Source: Gammaproteobacteria bacterium
GTDB lineage: Bacteria > Pseudomonadota > Gammaproteobacteria > Pseudomonadales > Azotimanducaceae
DNA length: 64,000 bases
Direction of reading: 5' to 3'
NCBI GenBank assembly: GCA_009840545.1
Contig: VXNM01000009.1
Location: 374,559 to 438,558, forward strand
Part shown: positions 1-8,458 of the stretch, one piece after another
Numbering within the stretch: the stretch's first letter is position 1
Layout of the letters: every line of letters starts with the position of its first letter
Notes under the pieces: generated by a model
Databases searched by the model: none
What the model saw: only the letters and a program-made list of their open reading frames with translations
Told to the model about the DNA's origin: nothing
Position numbers and translations under genes: made by a program

Positions 1-669
1 TTCCTTCAGTTCAGCAAATCGTTTTGCTTCTCTTGCTTGTCGATCAAGCCTTGAAATGTGCCGGGCTAATTCGGCACTATGATCTCGGACGCGTTCTAAG
101 TTCTCATTTGTGATCCGAATTCGTTTCTCAGTTTCTCGTCTTCGATCACGATACTTGGATATTCCAGCCACTTCCTCAATGTGGGCACGCAGTTCCTCGG
201 GGCGGGCTTCAACTAAACGGCTGATCAGGCCTTGCTCGACAATGGCATAGCCTCTCACGCCAAACCCCGATCCCAGGAACAGATCTTGAATGTCCTTTCG
301 TCGACACGTTCTACCGTTCAGAAAGAACTTTGAACGAGTATCCCGGAAAACTTCTCGGCGCATAGATATGTCCGAGTAATTTGCGTACGGTCCAGCAATT
401 CTTTGATCTGCGTTGTCGAAAATCAGTTCGACGCTGGCTTGCACAGTTGGAGATCGTGAATCGGTGCCGTTAAAGATTACGTCTGAGAGTGAGTCACCTC
501 GAATGTGGCTTGCCTGACTCTCCCCGATGACAAGACGTACAGCATCCACTACGTTGGACTTGCCACATCCATTCGGGCCAACAAACACGCTTATTGCACG
601 AGGTAGATCAATCGTTGTCGGATCGACAAACGACTTAAATCCTGAAAGATTGATGGCCTTCAGGCGCAT
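1..669 (-). CDS. smc: Chromosome segregation ATPase SMC, N-terminal part (gene runs off the window)
   Basis: The reverse strand reads open from an ATG at 669 to the window edge (223 codons, no stop). It begins [14 protein letters not shown] and has the SMC Walker A loop GPNGCGKSN near residue 34. The family sequences [10 protein letters not shown] and [18 protein letters not shown] follow, then the start of a long charged coiled coil after about residue 165. SMC proteins dimerise through a hinge and use ATP to condense and segregate chromosomes. Only the N-terminal ATPase half and the start of the coiled coil are present. The hinge and the C-terminal Walker B/signature half lie outside the window. 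Confidence 0.95.
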   Translation of the reverse strand, partial: MRLKAINLSGFKSFVDPTTIDLPRAISVFVGPNGCGKSNVVDAVRLVIGESQASHIRGDSLSDVIFNGTDSRSPTVQASVELIFDNADQRIAGPYANYSDISMRREVFRDTRSKFFLNGRTCRRKDIQDLFLGSGFGVRGYAIVEQGLISRLVEARPEELRAHIEEVAGISKYRDRRRETEKRIRITNENLERVRDHSAELARHISRLDRQAREAKRFAELKE

Positions 670-1191
670 GGATTCTCGTTGTCTGAATTCAATGAAGCGT
701 AGTCGGACACTTGCATCAGGTCATTGACCTGTAAGAGCGTCCACAAATCTGATCAACTCGAGCTTCTTGTTATTGTGCACATCGTTCACAGTTGACCCAA
801 CACCTCGGTGAATGTGCGTCTTGAACGATTTCCTTAGCCAAAGGGTAGCTAAGCTTCACGTGAAGAGATGGAGGTTTGAAGCACTCAGCGCTTCATTAGT
901 GGGATCACCTAACCACATGCTCCCGGGCAAAAAAAAGTCCAGCGATGCTTCCTGTCCACCGATTGGCAACGGGTGCCAGGCTTACTCGAGCGACTTCAGA
1001 GTCGCGATTACCTAAGTGTGATAGTTCGCTTGACTGCTTGAGTGGGAAACGCGAACAGACGGTCTAAGAAACACGAGGGGCATTGCAGTGAGAAGCTTCC
1101 TGCTTCGAGCAAAAGTTGCTACAATACCCCTTGATGCAATTCGCACCACACGAGGTGCAGTGCGTCAAACGACGGAAATAGGAGCCTATCC
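670..1191. other. Non-coding stretch upstream of smc
   Basis: About 520 bases with no recognisable gene on either strand. I looked for tRNA, 4.5S/SRP RNA, RNase P RNA and tmRNA signatures and found none. A small hairpin (GAAGC, loop TTCCT, GCTTC) lies at 1092-1106. A TACAAT -10-like box follows at 1120-1125 without a convincing -35 box. The region presumably holds the smc promoter and perhaps that of the short reading frame that follows. Confidence 0.4.
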
Positions 1192-1341
1192 ATGTCGTGC
1201 GAGGAAACTTCCATGTTTCTTGTCTTGACGTCCATGGCCCTTTACACTCCTGTGTCTATTTCCGCCTCGGAAACTCATGACGACGTGACTTTTCATTTGC
1301 TGGAAGTCGCATTTGAAAGAACCACGCGACTCGACGCTTGA
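1192..1341 (+). CDS. Possible small protein, 49 residues
   Basis: An ATG at 1192 follows an AGGAG Shine-Dalgarno match at 1180-1184 by seven bases and opens a 49-codon frame to a TGA at 1339-1341. The product starts MSCEETSMFLVLTSMALYT and continues through an Ala/Ser stretch resembling a secretion signal, followed by an acidic tail. I do not recognise it. The ribosome-binding site is the main support, and chance is a real alternative for a frame this short. Confidence 0.3.
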   Translation: MSCEETSMFLVLTSMALYTPVSISASETHDDVTFHLLEVAFERTTRLDA

Positions 1342-1486
1342 GACATCCTTGTAGAGCGTTTGGTCGTTTGGTCTTTTTCACGCATTTGCGTCATTCGTTT
1401 TACCCTCGAAACTGGATGCTACACCAAATCGAAATTTAGGTCAAGCCTGTCCAGTTCATGTACTGTACACTAAATCGAACTCTTTT
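1342..1486. promoter_or_regulatory. TGTAC sites and possible leftward promoter beyond the 3' end of the MerR gene
   Basis: Overlapping TGTACT and TGTACA sequences lie at 1459-1469 and match the motif repeated in front of the MerR gene. On the reverse strand a TTGACC box (1439-1444) is followed, after 17 bases, by a TAGCAT box, so a weak leftward promoter is possible. No gene of clear identity follows it leftward. This is a suggestion based on motif likeness only. Confidence 0.2.
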
Positions 1487-2353
1487 TCAACTAAAAAGTT
1501 CATATTCTTTTGCCACAAGTTCTAGCGCAGTCTCCATTGTGGAAGACGACAGCTGAATCACGCCGGCCAGTTCCACCCCAAATGCGTTGTTCGTGTGACG
1601 ATTCACGTGACTTGCCAAGGCACGTTGCGCAAGAACAATATCGACCAAATCTTTCGGTGCAATATTGCCTTTGAAGCTAGTCCGGCTTAAGTGGTACAGC
1701 TCCACATCAGTGAATCTATTCTCGCCAGCCACTGAATGCTCAAGAATGCCTAGTTGACGTGTGGCAGTCAGTAGAAGCTCGTTCCAACTGATTTCCCCAA
1801 GTTTGAAGAAAGACAGTTCCTTAGCTGCAGCCTCTGTTAAGTCACCCGTACTTGCGTAACGATAAACTACGATCAACGGAATCGAGAGAGCATCCTGTAA
1901 ACCCTCGAGTCTTTTCGGATCGAGACTGTCCACTTCGACTATTACCCCATCTGCGTTTTGGATTCTGTCTAAATTGGATTCCAACTCGTCCAGCGTATGC
2001 ATGCGAGCAGCAATTTCGCAGCTTTCCGATGAAGCGCTTGCCTCCATGTCTTGTATGGCGGGACCAACAATTACTAATGAACATTGGCTATGTACGAGCA
2101 CCGAGGGACGCGTGTCAGCCAAGTCATTCAATTCGTCGATGGTTAAACTCACCAACTGCTTTATGGAATGACCTCGCTCAAGCAGATCCTTTATCAACGA
2201 AAGCTTGGTGACTTGATCCTTGTCGTAGTACCTAGTTCGATTGACTTTATGCGCTGGATCGAATCCGTAGCGCCGTTCCCAAGCCCTCAGTCTTTCGACT
2301 GCTAGCCCAGTCTCTTGAGCGACTGCTCCGATCTTGTAGAGTTGTTCTTGCAC
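1487..2353 (-). CDS. MerR-family regulator of the CarH/LitR type, without a B12 motif
   Basis: The 288-residue product starts at a GTG (2353) preceded by AGGA. Residues 5-70 form a MerR winged helix with the CarH/LitR/MlrA-type signature LRAWERRYGF and a following RYY. The C-terminal two thirds begin with a beta strand (SLVIVGPA) and look like a Rossmann-like sensor domain. The DxHxxG cobalamin-binding motif of true CarH proteins is absent, so this is probably a B12-independent relative; I do not know its signal. Tandem TGTACA repeats lie directly in front of it, as expected for autoregulation. The divergent neighbour is an acyl-CoA synthetase, a possible target. Confidence 0.8.
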   Translation of the reverse strand: MQEQLYKIGAVAQETGLAVERLRAWERRYGFDPAHKVNRTRYYDKDQVTKLSLIKDLLERGHSIKQLVSLTIDELNDLADTRPSVLVHSQCSLVIVGPAIQDMEASASSESCEIAARMHTLDELESNLDRIQNADGVIVEVDSLDPKRLEGLQDALSIPLIVVYRYASTGDLTEAAAKELSFFKLGEISWNELLLTATRQLGILEHSVAGENRFTDVELYHLSRTSFKGNIAPKDLVDIVLAQRALASHVNRHTNNAFGVELAGVIQLSSSTMETALELVAKEYELFS

Positions 2354-2401
2354 TGTACCGTCCTGGTTCGTTTCCTGTACGAATCGCGCCTACACTTCCT
2401 G

Positions 2402-2423
2402 TGTACAGATTTTGTACAGATTT
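2402..2423. promoter_or_regulatory. Perfect tandem 11-bp repeat, probable MerR operator
   Basis: The 11-mer TGTACAGATTT occurs twice, head to tail, at 2402-2412 and 2413-2423, one helical turn apart. Related half sites TGTACG (2376-2381) and TGTACC (2354-2359) lie between it and the MerR start codon, the last two spaced 22 bases apart. The repeat begins at the -10 box and covers the expected transcription start of the regulator gene, which favours autorepression. Head-to-tail, turn-spaced recognition elements are a known feature of the CarH/LitR branch; assignment to this protein is inference. Confidence 0.6.
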
Positions 2424-2449
2424 TAGCAACATTTCATTTTCGATGTCAA
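2420..2449 (-). promoter_or_regulatory. Sigma-70-type promoter of the MerR regulator gene
   Basis: On the reverse strand a consensus TTGACA -35 box (2444-2449) is followed after 18 bases by a TAAAAT -10 box (2420-2425). The predicted start falls near 2412, inside the tandem repeat. This is the best-matched promoter I found in the window. Confidence 0.6.
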
Positions 2450-2739
2450 CAGACCCCCTCTACATCGACTCAAAGGACCTGAATATGTACCCATCTAATT
2501 TCGTTGGAAGTCCAATCGTAACTTTAGGCGCGGATGAGGATTGACCACTTCAACAACAAAGCTTTAGAAGATGCCGGAATGAACACAGTGAAGATGATGA
2601 AAGAATGTGCAGTATGAGGTAAGGGTTCCCGTGTCTGGCTATTCCTCGCCCAAAACCAACTCTTCACCCCTTGCATGCGGCTCGAATCAAGCGCAACATA
2701 CAATCCACCGAATAGTCATCAGTAAACAACCCACAAACC
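2450..2739. other. Divergent intergenic region before the acyl-CoA synthetase gene
   Basis: About 290 bases without a recognisable gene. A 27-codon open frame (ATG 2534 to TGA 2617) has no convincing ribosome-binding site and is not called. No good forward promoter was found; the TTGCAT at about 2664 and the TACAAT near 2700 are spaced too far apart. Confidence 0.3.
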
Positions 2740-4284
2740 GTGAAAACCAATATTGGAGCTTGGCTCACTCGACGTGCACTGCTCAGTCCCGATCGCGATG
2801 CCTTTGTCGACGGTGTGACTCTGGAACGACTCACGTTTGCTGAACTGAATGCTCGTTCCTGCAGGCTTGCAAACGCGTTCTTGTCCGAAGGTGTCACGAA
2901 AGGAGAACGAATCGGACTCTTGCTCGGGAATTGTGCGGAGTTCATGGAAGCGTACTTCGCTCTCGCAAAGATTGGAGCTGTGGGTGTCCCTCTCAACTGG
3001 CGTCTCGTGGCTAATGAGCTGGAGTTCATTCTTAAGGACAGCGGCACCACCAGGCTGATTTTTGATGACACCTTTCTGCCTGTCGTCGAAGATCTCTACT
3101 CTCGAGGGGACAAGACAGACGTTCAACAATGGATCCAACTTAGCCACGACACATCGGTCGCCGTGTTCGCAAAGGAATACGAGGAGTATCGTGACCAAGG
3201 TGCCGTGATTGAACCAGACCTAGGCATCGGCAACGACGACTTGCTTTACATCATGTACACATCCGGCACAACCGGTTTACCTAAAGGTGTGGTTCACACG
3301 CACAACACCGTTGCCTGGGCAATATTCACTTTCATGGGCACTTTCTATATCCACGAGACAGACCGCTACTTTTCACCCATGCCCATGTTTCATGTAGGTG
3401 CGTTAACCCCAATTACTCTTATGGTCTACAAGGGTGTTCCGACTGTGGTCATGCACAGCTTCGACCCCGTACAAGCGTGGAAAGTTATTGAGCAGGAAAG
3501 AGTGACGTTTGGTCTCATGGTCCCAGCCATGTTGAATTTCATGCTCCAGGTGGGGGACGTTCAACGCTTTGACTTTTCCTCTTTGCGTTTGGTGCTTACA
3601 GGAGCAGCCCCTGTACCGGATGCCCTAATTGAAGCCTATGACAAGCTAGGGGTACCCATAGTCATTTGCTATGGACTAACCGAATCCTGCGGACCGGCTA
3701 GTGCAATAGACGAAGCGAATGCCATCCGCAAGATAGGTTCTGCAGGCAAACCGTTTTTTCACACGGATGTTCGTATTGTCCGTCCCGACGGTATTGAATG
3801 CGATGTCAATGAGTCAGGTGAAGTTCTAGTCGGCGGTAAACACATAATGGTCGAGTATTGGAACCGTCCCGCTGCGACAAAGGAAACCATTGTGAATGGT
3901 TGGCTTCATACCGGCGATGTCGCTCGCAAAGACGAGGAGGGATTCATCTATATACAAGATCGAATCAAAGACATGATTATTTCGGGCGGGGAGAATGTGT
4001 ATCCCGCAGAGATCGAGAATGTACTTCAAGAGCATCCAGATGTTGCTGAGAGTGCAGTAATAGGCCAGCCAAGCGAGAAATGGGGTGAGAGTCCATTCGC
4101 AATCGTCGTGCGAAAGAGTACGGACTTGACCGAGATGGATGTCCTTCAATTTCTTGAGAGCAAGATTGCTCGCTACAAAATTCCTTATAAGGTTGAATTT
4201 GTGGAGTCAATTCCACGAAACCCCAGCGGCAAGATTCTCAAATGGATGCTACGCGATCAATATCCGGGTCCCGCTCCAATTTAG
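2740..4284 (+). CDS. AMP-forming acyl-CoA synthetase (FadD-like)
   Basis: This 514-residue protein activates a carboxylic acid to its CoA thioester through an acyl-adenylate. It has the ANL-superfamily motifs in order: the phosphate loop YTSGTTGLPKG (about 171-181), the adenine-contacting CYGLTES, GWLHTGD, the hinge region DRIKDMIISGGENVYP, and the C-terminal catalytic lysine in PSGKIL. Start is a GTG at 2740. The next gene begins three bases after its stop and the two are surely co-transcribed. The acid substrate cannot be read from the sequence. Nearby enoyl-CoA hydratase and short-chain dehydrogenase genes suggest a beta-oxidation-like route. Confidence 0.9.
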   Translation: MKTNIGAWLTRRALLSPDRDAFVDGVTLERLTFAELNARSCRLANAFLSEGVTKGERIGLLLGNCAEFMEAYFALAKIGAVGVPLNWRLVANELEFILKDSGTTRLIFDDTFLPVVEDLYSRGDKTDVQQWIQLSHDTSVAVFAKEYEEYRDQGAVIEPDLGIGNDDLLYIMYTSGTTGLPKGVVHTHNTVAWAIFTFMGTFYIHETDRYFSPMPMFHVGALTPITLMVYKGVPTVVMHSFDPVQAWKVIEQERVTFGLMVPAMLNFMLQVGDVQRFDFSSLRLVLTGAAPVPDALIEAYDKLGVPIVICYGLTESCGPASAIDEANAIRKIGSAGKPFFHTDVRIVRPDGIECDVNESGEVLVGGKHIMVEYWNRPAATKETIVNGWLHTGDVARKDEEGFIYIQDRIKDMIISGGENVYPAEIENVLQEHPDVAESAVIGQPSEKWGESPFAIVVRKSTDLTEMDVLQFLESKIARYKIPYKVEFVESIPRNPSGKILKWMLRDQYPGPAPI

Positions 4285-4287
4285 ACC

Positions 4288-5292
4288 ATGAAGACGATTG
4301 AACTTCAAGAGAAGCTAGTTCCGTTTTGTCAGCACCACTACGAAGACTCGTCTGTTGAAGTTCGAGACGTTGAAACAATGCCGGGTCACGCTGGCTTCTC
4401 CTACGGTTTCACTGTAACTTCAGGAGACGAGCAAAATAGATGGTTCATTCGATTGCCTCCACCCAACGTCAATTGGCGTGGCACCGCAGATGTCTTGCGC
4501 CAGGTAGAGGTACTCAATGCACTGGACGGGACCAACGTTCCTCACTGCACCGTGAAATGGTCAGGCGATGATCTTCAATGGTTTGGTTGCCCTTACTTTG
4601 TCGTACCCTTCCTGGTAGGTGATGTTCTGCGTATCGGTCCGAACGAGTGGGCATCAACACTATCGGACGAAAAAAAGTATGATCTCGCACGTCAGATAAT
4701 GACCGCACTAGCCAATATTCACAAAGTAGACGCCTCAAAGACTCCATATCTCGGCGACCCGGTCCCGTTTGATGAAGATGTAAAGAGATGGGATCGGTTC
4801 TACGAGCGATCCGCCGATCCTCACCTACTCTCTCGTGTACCTGAATGCCGACAGAAGCTACTCGACAAGTTGCCAAGTTCCGCACCAACGGGGATTTTCC
4901 ACGGCGACTTTCAGACCTCCAACCTGTTTTGTGACATCGAAGGAACTCTGCTTGCCGTAATTGATTGGGAATTGACTGGTATTGGAGCCACGCTCAATGA
5001 CGTCGGCTGGATTTGTACGTTCAGCGATTCCGAAGCTTGGTTTCAAGGTGATTCGGGCAAACGCCCCGTATTCTTGAATCCAGAGGCACTCTCCGATCTA
5101 TATGTCCAAGCCTACGGACAGGAACTTCCGGATATTGCGTGGTACAGAGCACTTGCTGCCTACAAGTTTGCGATCATTACTGGGTTCAACCTGAGTTTGC
5201 ACCGACGAGGGAAGCGGCCTGATCCAAGTTGGGAACAAACTGCACTATCTATGAAGCCATTGATCGATCGTGCTCTAGAACTACTGGGGTAG
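4288..5292 (+). CDS. APH-fold phosphotransferase family protein
   Basis: The 334-residue product has the aminoglycoside phosphotransferase/choline kinase fold. Visible are the catalytic-loop motif GIFHGDFQTSN and the metal-binding IDWE. It begins three bases after the acyl-CoA synthetase stop, so it is very likely in the same operon. In many proteobacteria and actinobacteria such kinase-fold proteins are encoded beside acyl-CoA dehydrogenases and ligases (the FadE36-like group), with unknown substrates. An antibiotic-resistance role is not implied. Confidence 0.8.
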   Translation: MKTIELQEKLVPFCQHHYEDSSVEVRDVETMPGHAGFSYGFTVTSGDEQNRWFIRLPPPNVNWRGTADVLRQVEVLNALDGTNVPHCTVKWSGDDLQWFGCPYFVVPFLVGDVLRIGPNEWASTLSDEKKYDLARQIMTALANIHKVDASKTPYLGDPVPFDEDVKRWDRFYERSADPHLLSRVPECRQKLLDKLPSSAPTGIFHGDFQTSNLFCDIEGTLLAVIDWELTGIGATLNDVGWICTFSDSEAWFQGDSGKRPVFLNPEALSDLYVQAYGQELPDIAWYRALAAYKFAIITGFNLSLHRRGKRPDPSWEQTALSMKPLIDRALELLG

Positions 5293-5327
5293 CACGCCAC
5301 ATAGTTGATTTACACCGACTCAGTTTT

Positions 5328-5852
5328 TTAGGAATCCGAACCCACGCTGGGAGTTTCAATTTCAAATAGGACCCGTTGCATTCTCCAAGCGTTTTCCGTC
5401 CTTCCGTCTGGAGCTCGATAGTAGTTGTGTGCTAACTCGACCTTTCGATATCCCACAGATTCATAGAACGTCAGTGCCGGATCATTGTCTTGCCTCACCT
5501 CAAGATGAACCGTTTGAACGCCGGCGTATAGTGCTGTTTTCTCCAGCCAAGCCACTAATCTTTGCGCTATTCCCTTACGACGGTGTGAAGGCGAAACAGC
5601 TAGTAGCAGAAGGTGTGCGTCGATATCGCTGTAAGTCATGACAGCAAATCCTGCAACATCAGACTTGCTACTACTATCCTCATGGCTTCGCGCAACGAGA
5701 ACCAGTGTTTCGCGGTCGTGCATGAAACCTCGAATCGCTTCGGGGCGATATCGCCATCCCAAACCATACTCAATTTCGTCACGCGCAATCAAAGCTATCG
5801 AACGAGCATCCCGGTCTCGAGCAAGTTCGATTTCAATGAAGGGCTCTGTCAT
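5328..5852 (-). CDS. GNAT-family N-acetyltransferase, RimI-like
   Basis: A 174-residue protein of the GNAT fold. The acetyl-CoA-binding stretch VSPSHRRKGIAQRLV (motif A) is clear around residues 87-101. It is followed by VQTVHLEVRQDNDPALTFYESVGY, here described by its hallmark pieces HLEVR and FYESVGYRKV, which are typical of RimI-like enzymes. It overlaps the start of the upstream kinase-like gene by four bases and both run leftward as an operon. The substrate, protein N-terminus or small amine, is unknown. Confidence 0.8.
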   Translation of the reverse strand: MTEPFIEIELARDRDARSIALIARDEIEYGLGWRYRPEAIRGFMHDRETLVLVARSHEDSSSKSDVAGFAVMTYSDIDAHLLLLAVSPSHRRKGIAQRLVAWLEKTALYAGVQTVHLEVRQDNDPALTFYESVGYRKVELAHNYYRAPDGRTENAWRMQRVLFEIETPSVGSDS

Positions 5853-6742
5853 GGCAGATCGCTTGGACTCATTCCTCTAGTCTCTTTGATTCTCTTTCGA
5901 AGTCGATTGCACAAGATTGACGAATAGTTGTGATTGTGCAATACGGCTAGCTTAAGTCGGTGAACGCAATACATCAAACCATGAACTCGGATGAACGCCC
6001 AGTCGATGTGCTGAGGCCGGTCTTGGTAGTGTGACAGCACTTCTTGCACAAAGTGATCTCCTCCCCAACCCCACAAGCCAATAAAGTCTTTGAACCTATT
6101 GCCGATCGTCGCATTCGACCAATCAATGACACCTACAAGATATCGACTTGCTTTGGTGATTATGTGCTCAACTCCCAAATCTCCATGAATCCTTGTGGAC
6201 CGTATCTTCTTGTTGTTGTTCCGGTACTGTTCAACAAACTGAATTGCAGTCGATTGCTCTTTGGTTGTTAATCCGACTGTGACGGGATCAAAACTCCCAA
6301 CGACCTCTTTCGACGAAAAATCATCAAGGTTCACTGTGTGTCTCTTGTGGTTGACACAAGCTCCATGTAGCGATTGAAGAGTTTTCGCAAGATCTTTAGC
6401 TAATTGAATGGTGTCGCAAGAGTCAGGATCCAACGCCTCCATGCATTCGCCTCGAATAACTCTGTAACCAGCGACTGGCATGGGATATCCAGTTGGTCTA
6501 CTCAACCAATGCTCATATACGGGAGTCGTCGTCGGAATTGAAAGACCGTTCAAGACATGATTCTCGTTCACAAGAGCATCGGCTTCGCTTGGTGTATTCG
6601 GGAATCGAAACACCCATTCGTCATTTACCAGGTATGTCTCAAAGTCGAATCCAGCACCCAACAGGGAGACATCTTGGACGCAGATCTCCGTGTTTTCCTG
6701 GACGATTCTTCGGACTTTTGTCGGTGTTAGTTCAACTCTCAA
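5849..6742 (-). CDS. APH-fold phosphotransferase family protein
   Basis: The 297-residue protein has the aminoglycoside phosphotransferase fold: FRFPNT in the N-lobe, the catalytic-loop motif RIHGDLGVEHI and the metal-binding IDWSNA. It is not closely similar to the other APH-like gene at 4288, and it sits upstream of, and overlaps by four bases, an acetyltransferase gene. Members of this family phosphorylate aminoglycosides, macrolides, homoserine or unknown small molecules. The pairing with an acetyltransferase resembles resistance-like modules but is not evidence of one. Confidence 0.75.
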   Translation of the reverse strand: MRVELTPTKVRRIVQENTEICVQDVSLLGAGFDFETYLVNDEWVFRFPNTPSEADALVNENHVLNGLSIPTTTPVYEHWLSRPTGYPMPVAGYRVIRGECMEALDPDSCDTIQLAKDLAKTLQSLHGACVNHKRHTVNLDDFSSKEVVGSFDPVTVGLTTKEQSTAIQFVEQYRNNNKKIRSTRIHGDLGVEHIITKASRYLVGVIDWSNATIGNRFKDFIGLWGWGGDHFVQEVLSHYQDRPQHIDWAFIRVHGLMYCVHRLKLAVLHNHNYSSILCNRLRKRIKETRGMSPSDLP

Positions 6743-6832
6743 AACGGCACAACCGTAACGGGTAGTTCACACTGACATCCACTTCATGCACAATCCATTC
6801 AGGGATTTTGATATAGGAATATAAGCAGAACG

Positions 6833-7612
6833 GTGAATTTCAACAAGATTGAATGCGAAACTCAAGACCAAGTTGCAATTATCCGCTTCAACGACCCAAA
6901 TGTCAGAAACGCTATTGGGAATGAAATGCTCGGAGAATTGAAGCAAGCAGTTGCGAGTATTGCAAGACCGGACAGTAAAGCTCGATGTTTGTTACTTACA
7001 GGTGTCGGTCGGGGTTTCTGCTCCGGAGCCAATCTCTCCGACTCAGGTGGCACGTCGAATATTGATGGATCTTTGAGAGGGGGATACCACCCTCTCTTTT
7101 TCACACTTAGAGACTTGGACATTCCCATCGTGACGGCAGTTAACGGACCTGCCGCAGGCGTTGGAATGAGCTTCGCACTGATGGGCGACATCGTCTGCGC
7201 ATCCAAAAACGCTTTCTTCTTGCAGGCATTTGCAAGGATTGGACTTGTCCCAGACGGCGGGTCTACATTTCTCTTGCCTCGTTTGATTGGATGGGGACGA
7301 GCTCTTGAGCTATCAATGCTCGCAGAACGGCTACCTGCGGAAAAAGCACTGGAATGGGGATTAATCAACCGTCTCTACGAAGACAACGAACAGTTGATAG
7401 AAGGCGCAATGGAAATTGCTGTAAGACTTGCCCAAGGACCGGCTTCTCTTGGAATGATTCGAAGGTTGTATTGGGCATCGCCTCACAACGCATACGAACA
7501 ACAGCTAGACATGGAAGCTCGCTTACAATCGGAAGCAGGCAAGACGGAAGACAATTCGGAAGGTGTTTCGGCTTTTCTAAATAAACGCGATCCACAGTTC
7601 AAAGGACGCTAA
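6833..7612 (+). CDS. Enoyl-CoA hydratase/isomerase family protein
   Basis: This 259-residue crotonase-fold enzyme carries the oxyanion-hole motifs GRGFCSGANL (about 61-70) and NGPAAGVGMS (about 104-113). It also has ARIGLVPDGGST, where the Asp replaces the second Glu of classical hydratases as in PaaG-type isomerases and 1,2-epoxide isomerases. It starts at a GTG (6833). Its TAA stop shares one base with the ATG of the following dehydrogenase gene (TAATG), so translation is coupled. Likely role: double-bond hydration or isomerisation of an acyl-CoA. Confidence 0.88.
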   Translation: MNFNKIECETQDQVAIIRFNDPNVRNAIGNEMLGELKQAVASIARPDSKARCLLLTGVGRGFCSGANLSDSGGTSNIDGSLRGGYHPLFFTLRDLDIPIVTAVNGPAAGVGMSFALMGDIVCASKNAFFLQAFARIGLVPDGGSTFLLPRLIGWGRALELSMLAERLPAEKALEWGLINRLYEDNEQLIEGAMEIAVRLAQGPASLGMIRRLYWASPHNAYEQQLDMEARLQSEAGKTEDNSEGVSAFLNKRDPQFKGR

Positions 7613-8391
7613 TGACTTCCCTACACGGTCGAATTGCGCTTGTCACGGGAGGCGGACGAGGAATCGGTCGCTCAATCTCGATGGCTTTGGCCGCAGCTGG
7701 CTCTGACGTGGCTCTCAGCTATCGCAGAGACGAAGCTGCTGCGCAGAGCACCGTGGAAGATCTTAGAAGAGAAGGCGTTCGAGCAAATGCCTATTGCGCC
7801 CATTTGGAAGCTGAAAGCGAGTGTGAGTCGCTCGTGGACCAAGTCAACACGGATCTTGGTCATGCCAGCATACTTGTGAACAATGCGGGCATCGCAAGTC
7901 GCGGACTTTCCGTAGCGGAAACCAACGCCGCCGAAGTGGAGAGAGTAATGCAAGTCCATGCATTCGCCGCACATACGATTTGCCGAATGCTCATTCCTCA
8001 AATGCGTCACGCTGAACGTGCTGACATCGTCATGATCTCCAGTGCGACTACTTCAGATCCGATTGCCAATGGTGCACCATACAACATGGCCAAGGCAGCG
8101 TTAGAAATATTGGCCTACACCATTGCAAAAGAAGAACGCGATCACGGAATTCGAGCCAATGTCGTCGCTCCTGGATTGGTGGATACAGAAATGGGACGAC
8201 GTCTCATGCGTGCACGAGCAGGAATCTTGGACATCGGAGAGTTGGACGACGTGTCGCCTTTTGGTCATGTCTGCCAACCAGAAGAAGTCGCAAACCTTGT
8301 GCGGTTTCTTGTGTCAGCCGAAAATTCGTACATGACCGGAACCCGTATTTTGTGCAATGCAGGCGGAACAGTCGACTACGATTGGTACTAG
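7612..8391 (+). CDS. Short-chain dehydrogenase/reductase, FabG-like
   Basis: A classical SDR of 259 residues. It has the NAD(P)-binding TGGGRGIG at about residues 12-19, the NNAG motif near residue 86, a catalytic Ser in MISSAT, and the YNMAK catalytic Tyr-Lys pair. The C-terminal MTGTRILCNAGGTVDYDWY closes the fold as in FabG-like 3-oxoacyl reductases or 3-hydroxyacyl-CoA dehydrogenases. Coupling to the preceding enoyl-CoA hydratase gene suggests it oxidises the hydroxyacyl-CoA made there. Confidence 0.88.
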   Translation: MTSLHGRIALVTGGGRGIGRSISMALAAAGSDVALSYRRDEAAAQSTVEDLRREGVRANAYCAHLEAESECESLVDQVNTDLGHASILVNNAGIASRGLSVAETNAAEVERVMQVHAFAAHTICRMLIPQMRHAERADIVMISSATTSDPIANGAPYNMAKAALEILAYTIAKEERDHGIRANVVAPGLVDTEMGRRLMRARAGILDIGELDDVSPFGHVCQPEEVANLVRFLVSAENSYMTGTRILCNAGGTVDYDWY

Positions 8392-8458
8392 AGAATCTAC
8401 GTGTCTTGCACTCGAACCGTCCGAGTCTAGTGCGAGTAGGTCCCTCTAGCATCCCTCA

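Noticed and set aside
670-1486. A stable RNA gene (4.5S, RNase P, tmRNA or tRNA) in the long gap
   Set aside because: None of the conserved cores of these RNAs is present on either strand; only a five-base-pair hairpin was seen.
1852-2211. Forward-strand frame of 119 codons opposite the regulator gene
   Set aside because: It is a shadow of the MerR gene, whose motifs and promoter are clear.
2534-2617. A 27-residue peptide frame before the acyl-CoA synthetase gene
   Set aside because: No ribosome-binding site and no sequence character beyond chance.
2740-8391. A sterol-degradation cluster linked to the sterol island
   Set aside because: The acyl-CoA enzymes are generic, lie 10 kb away behind unrelated genes and include no ring-opening enzymes.
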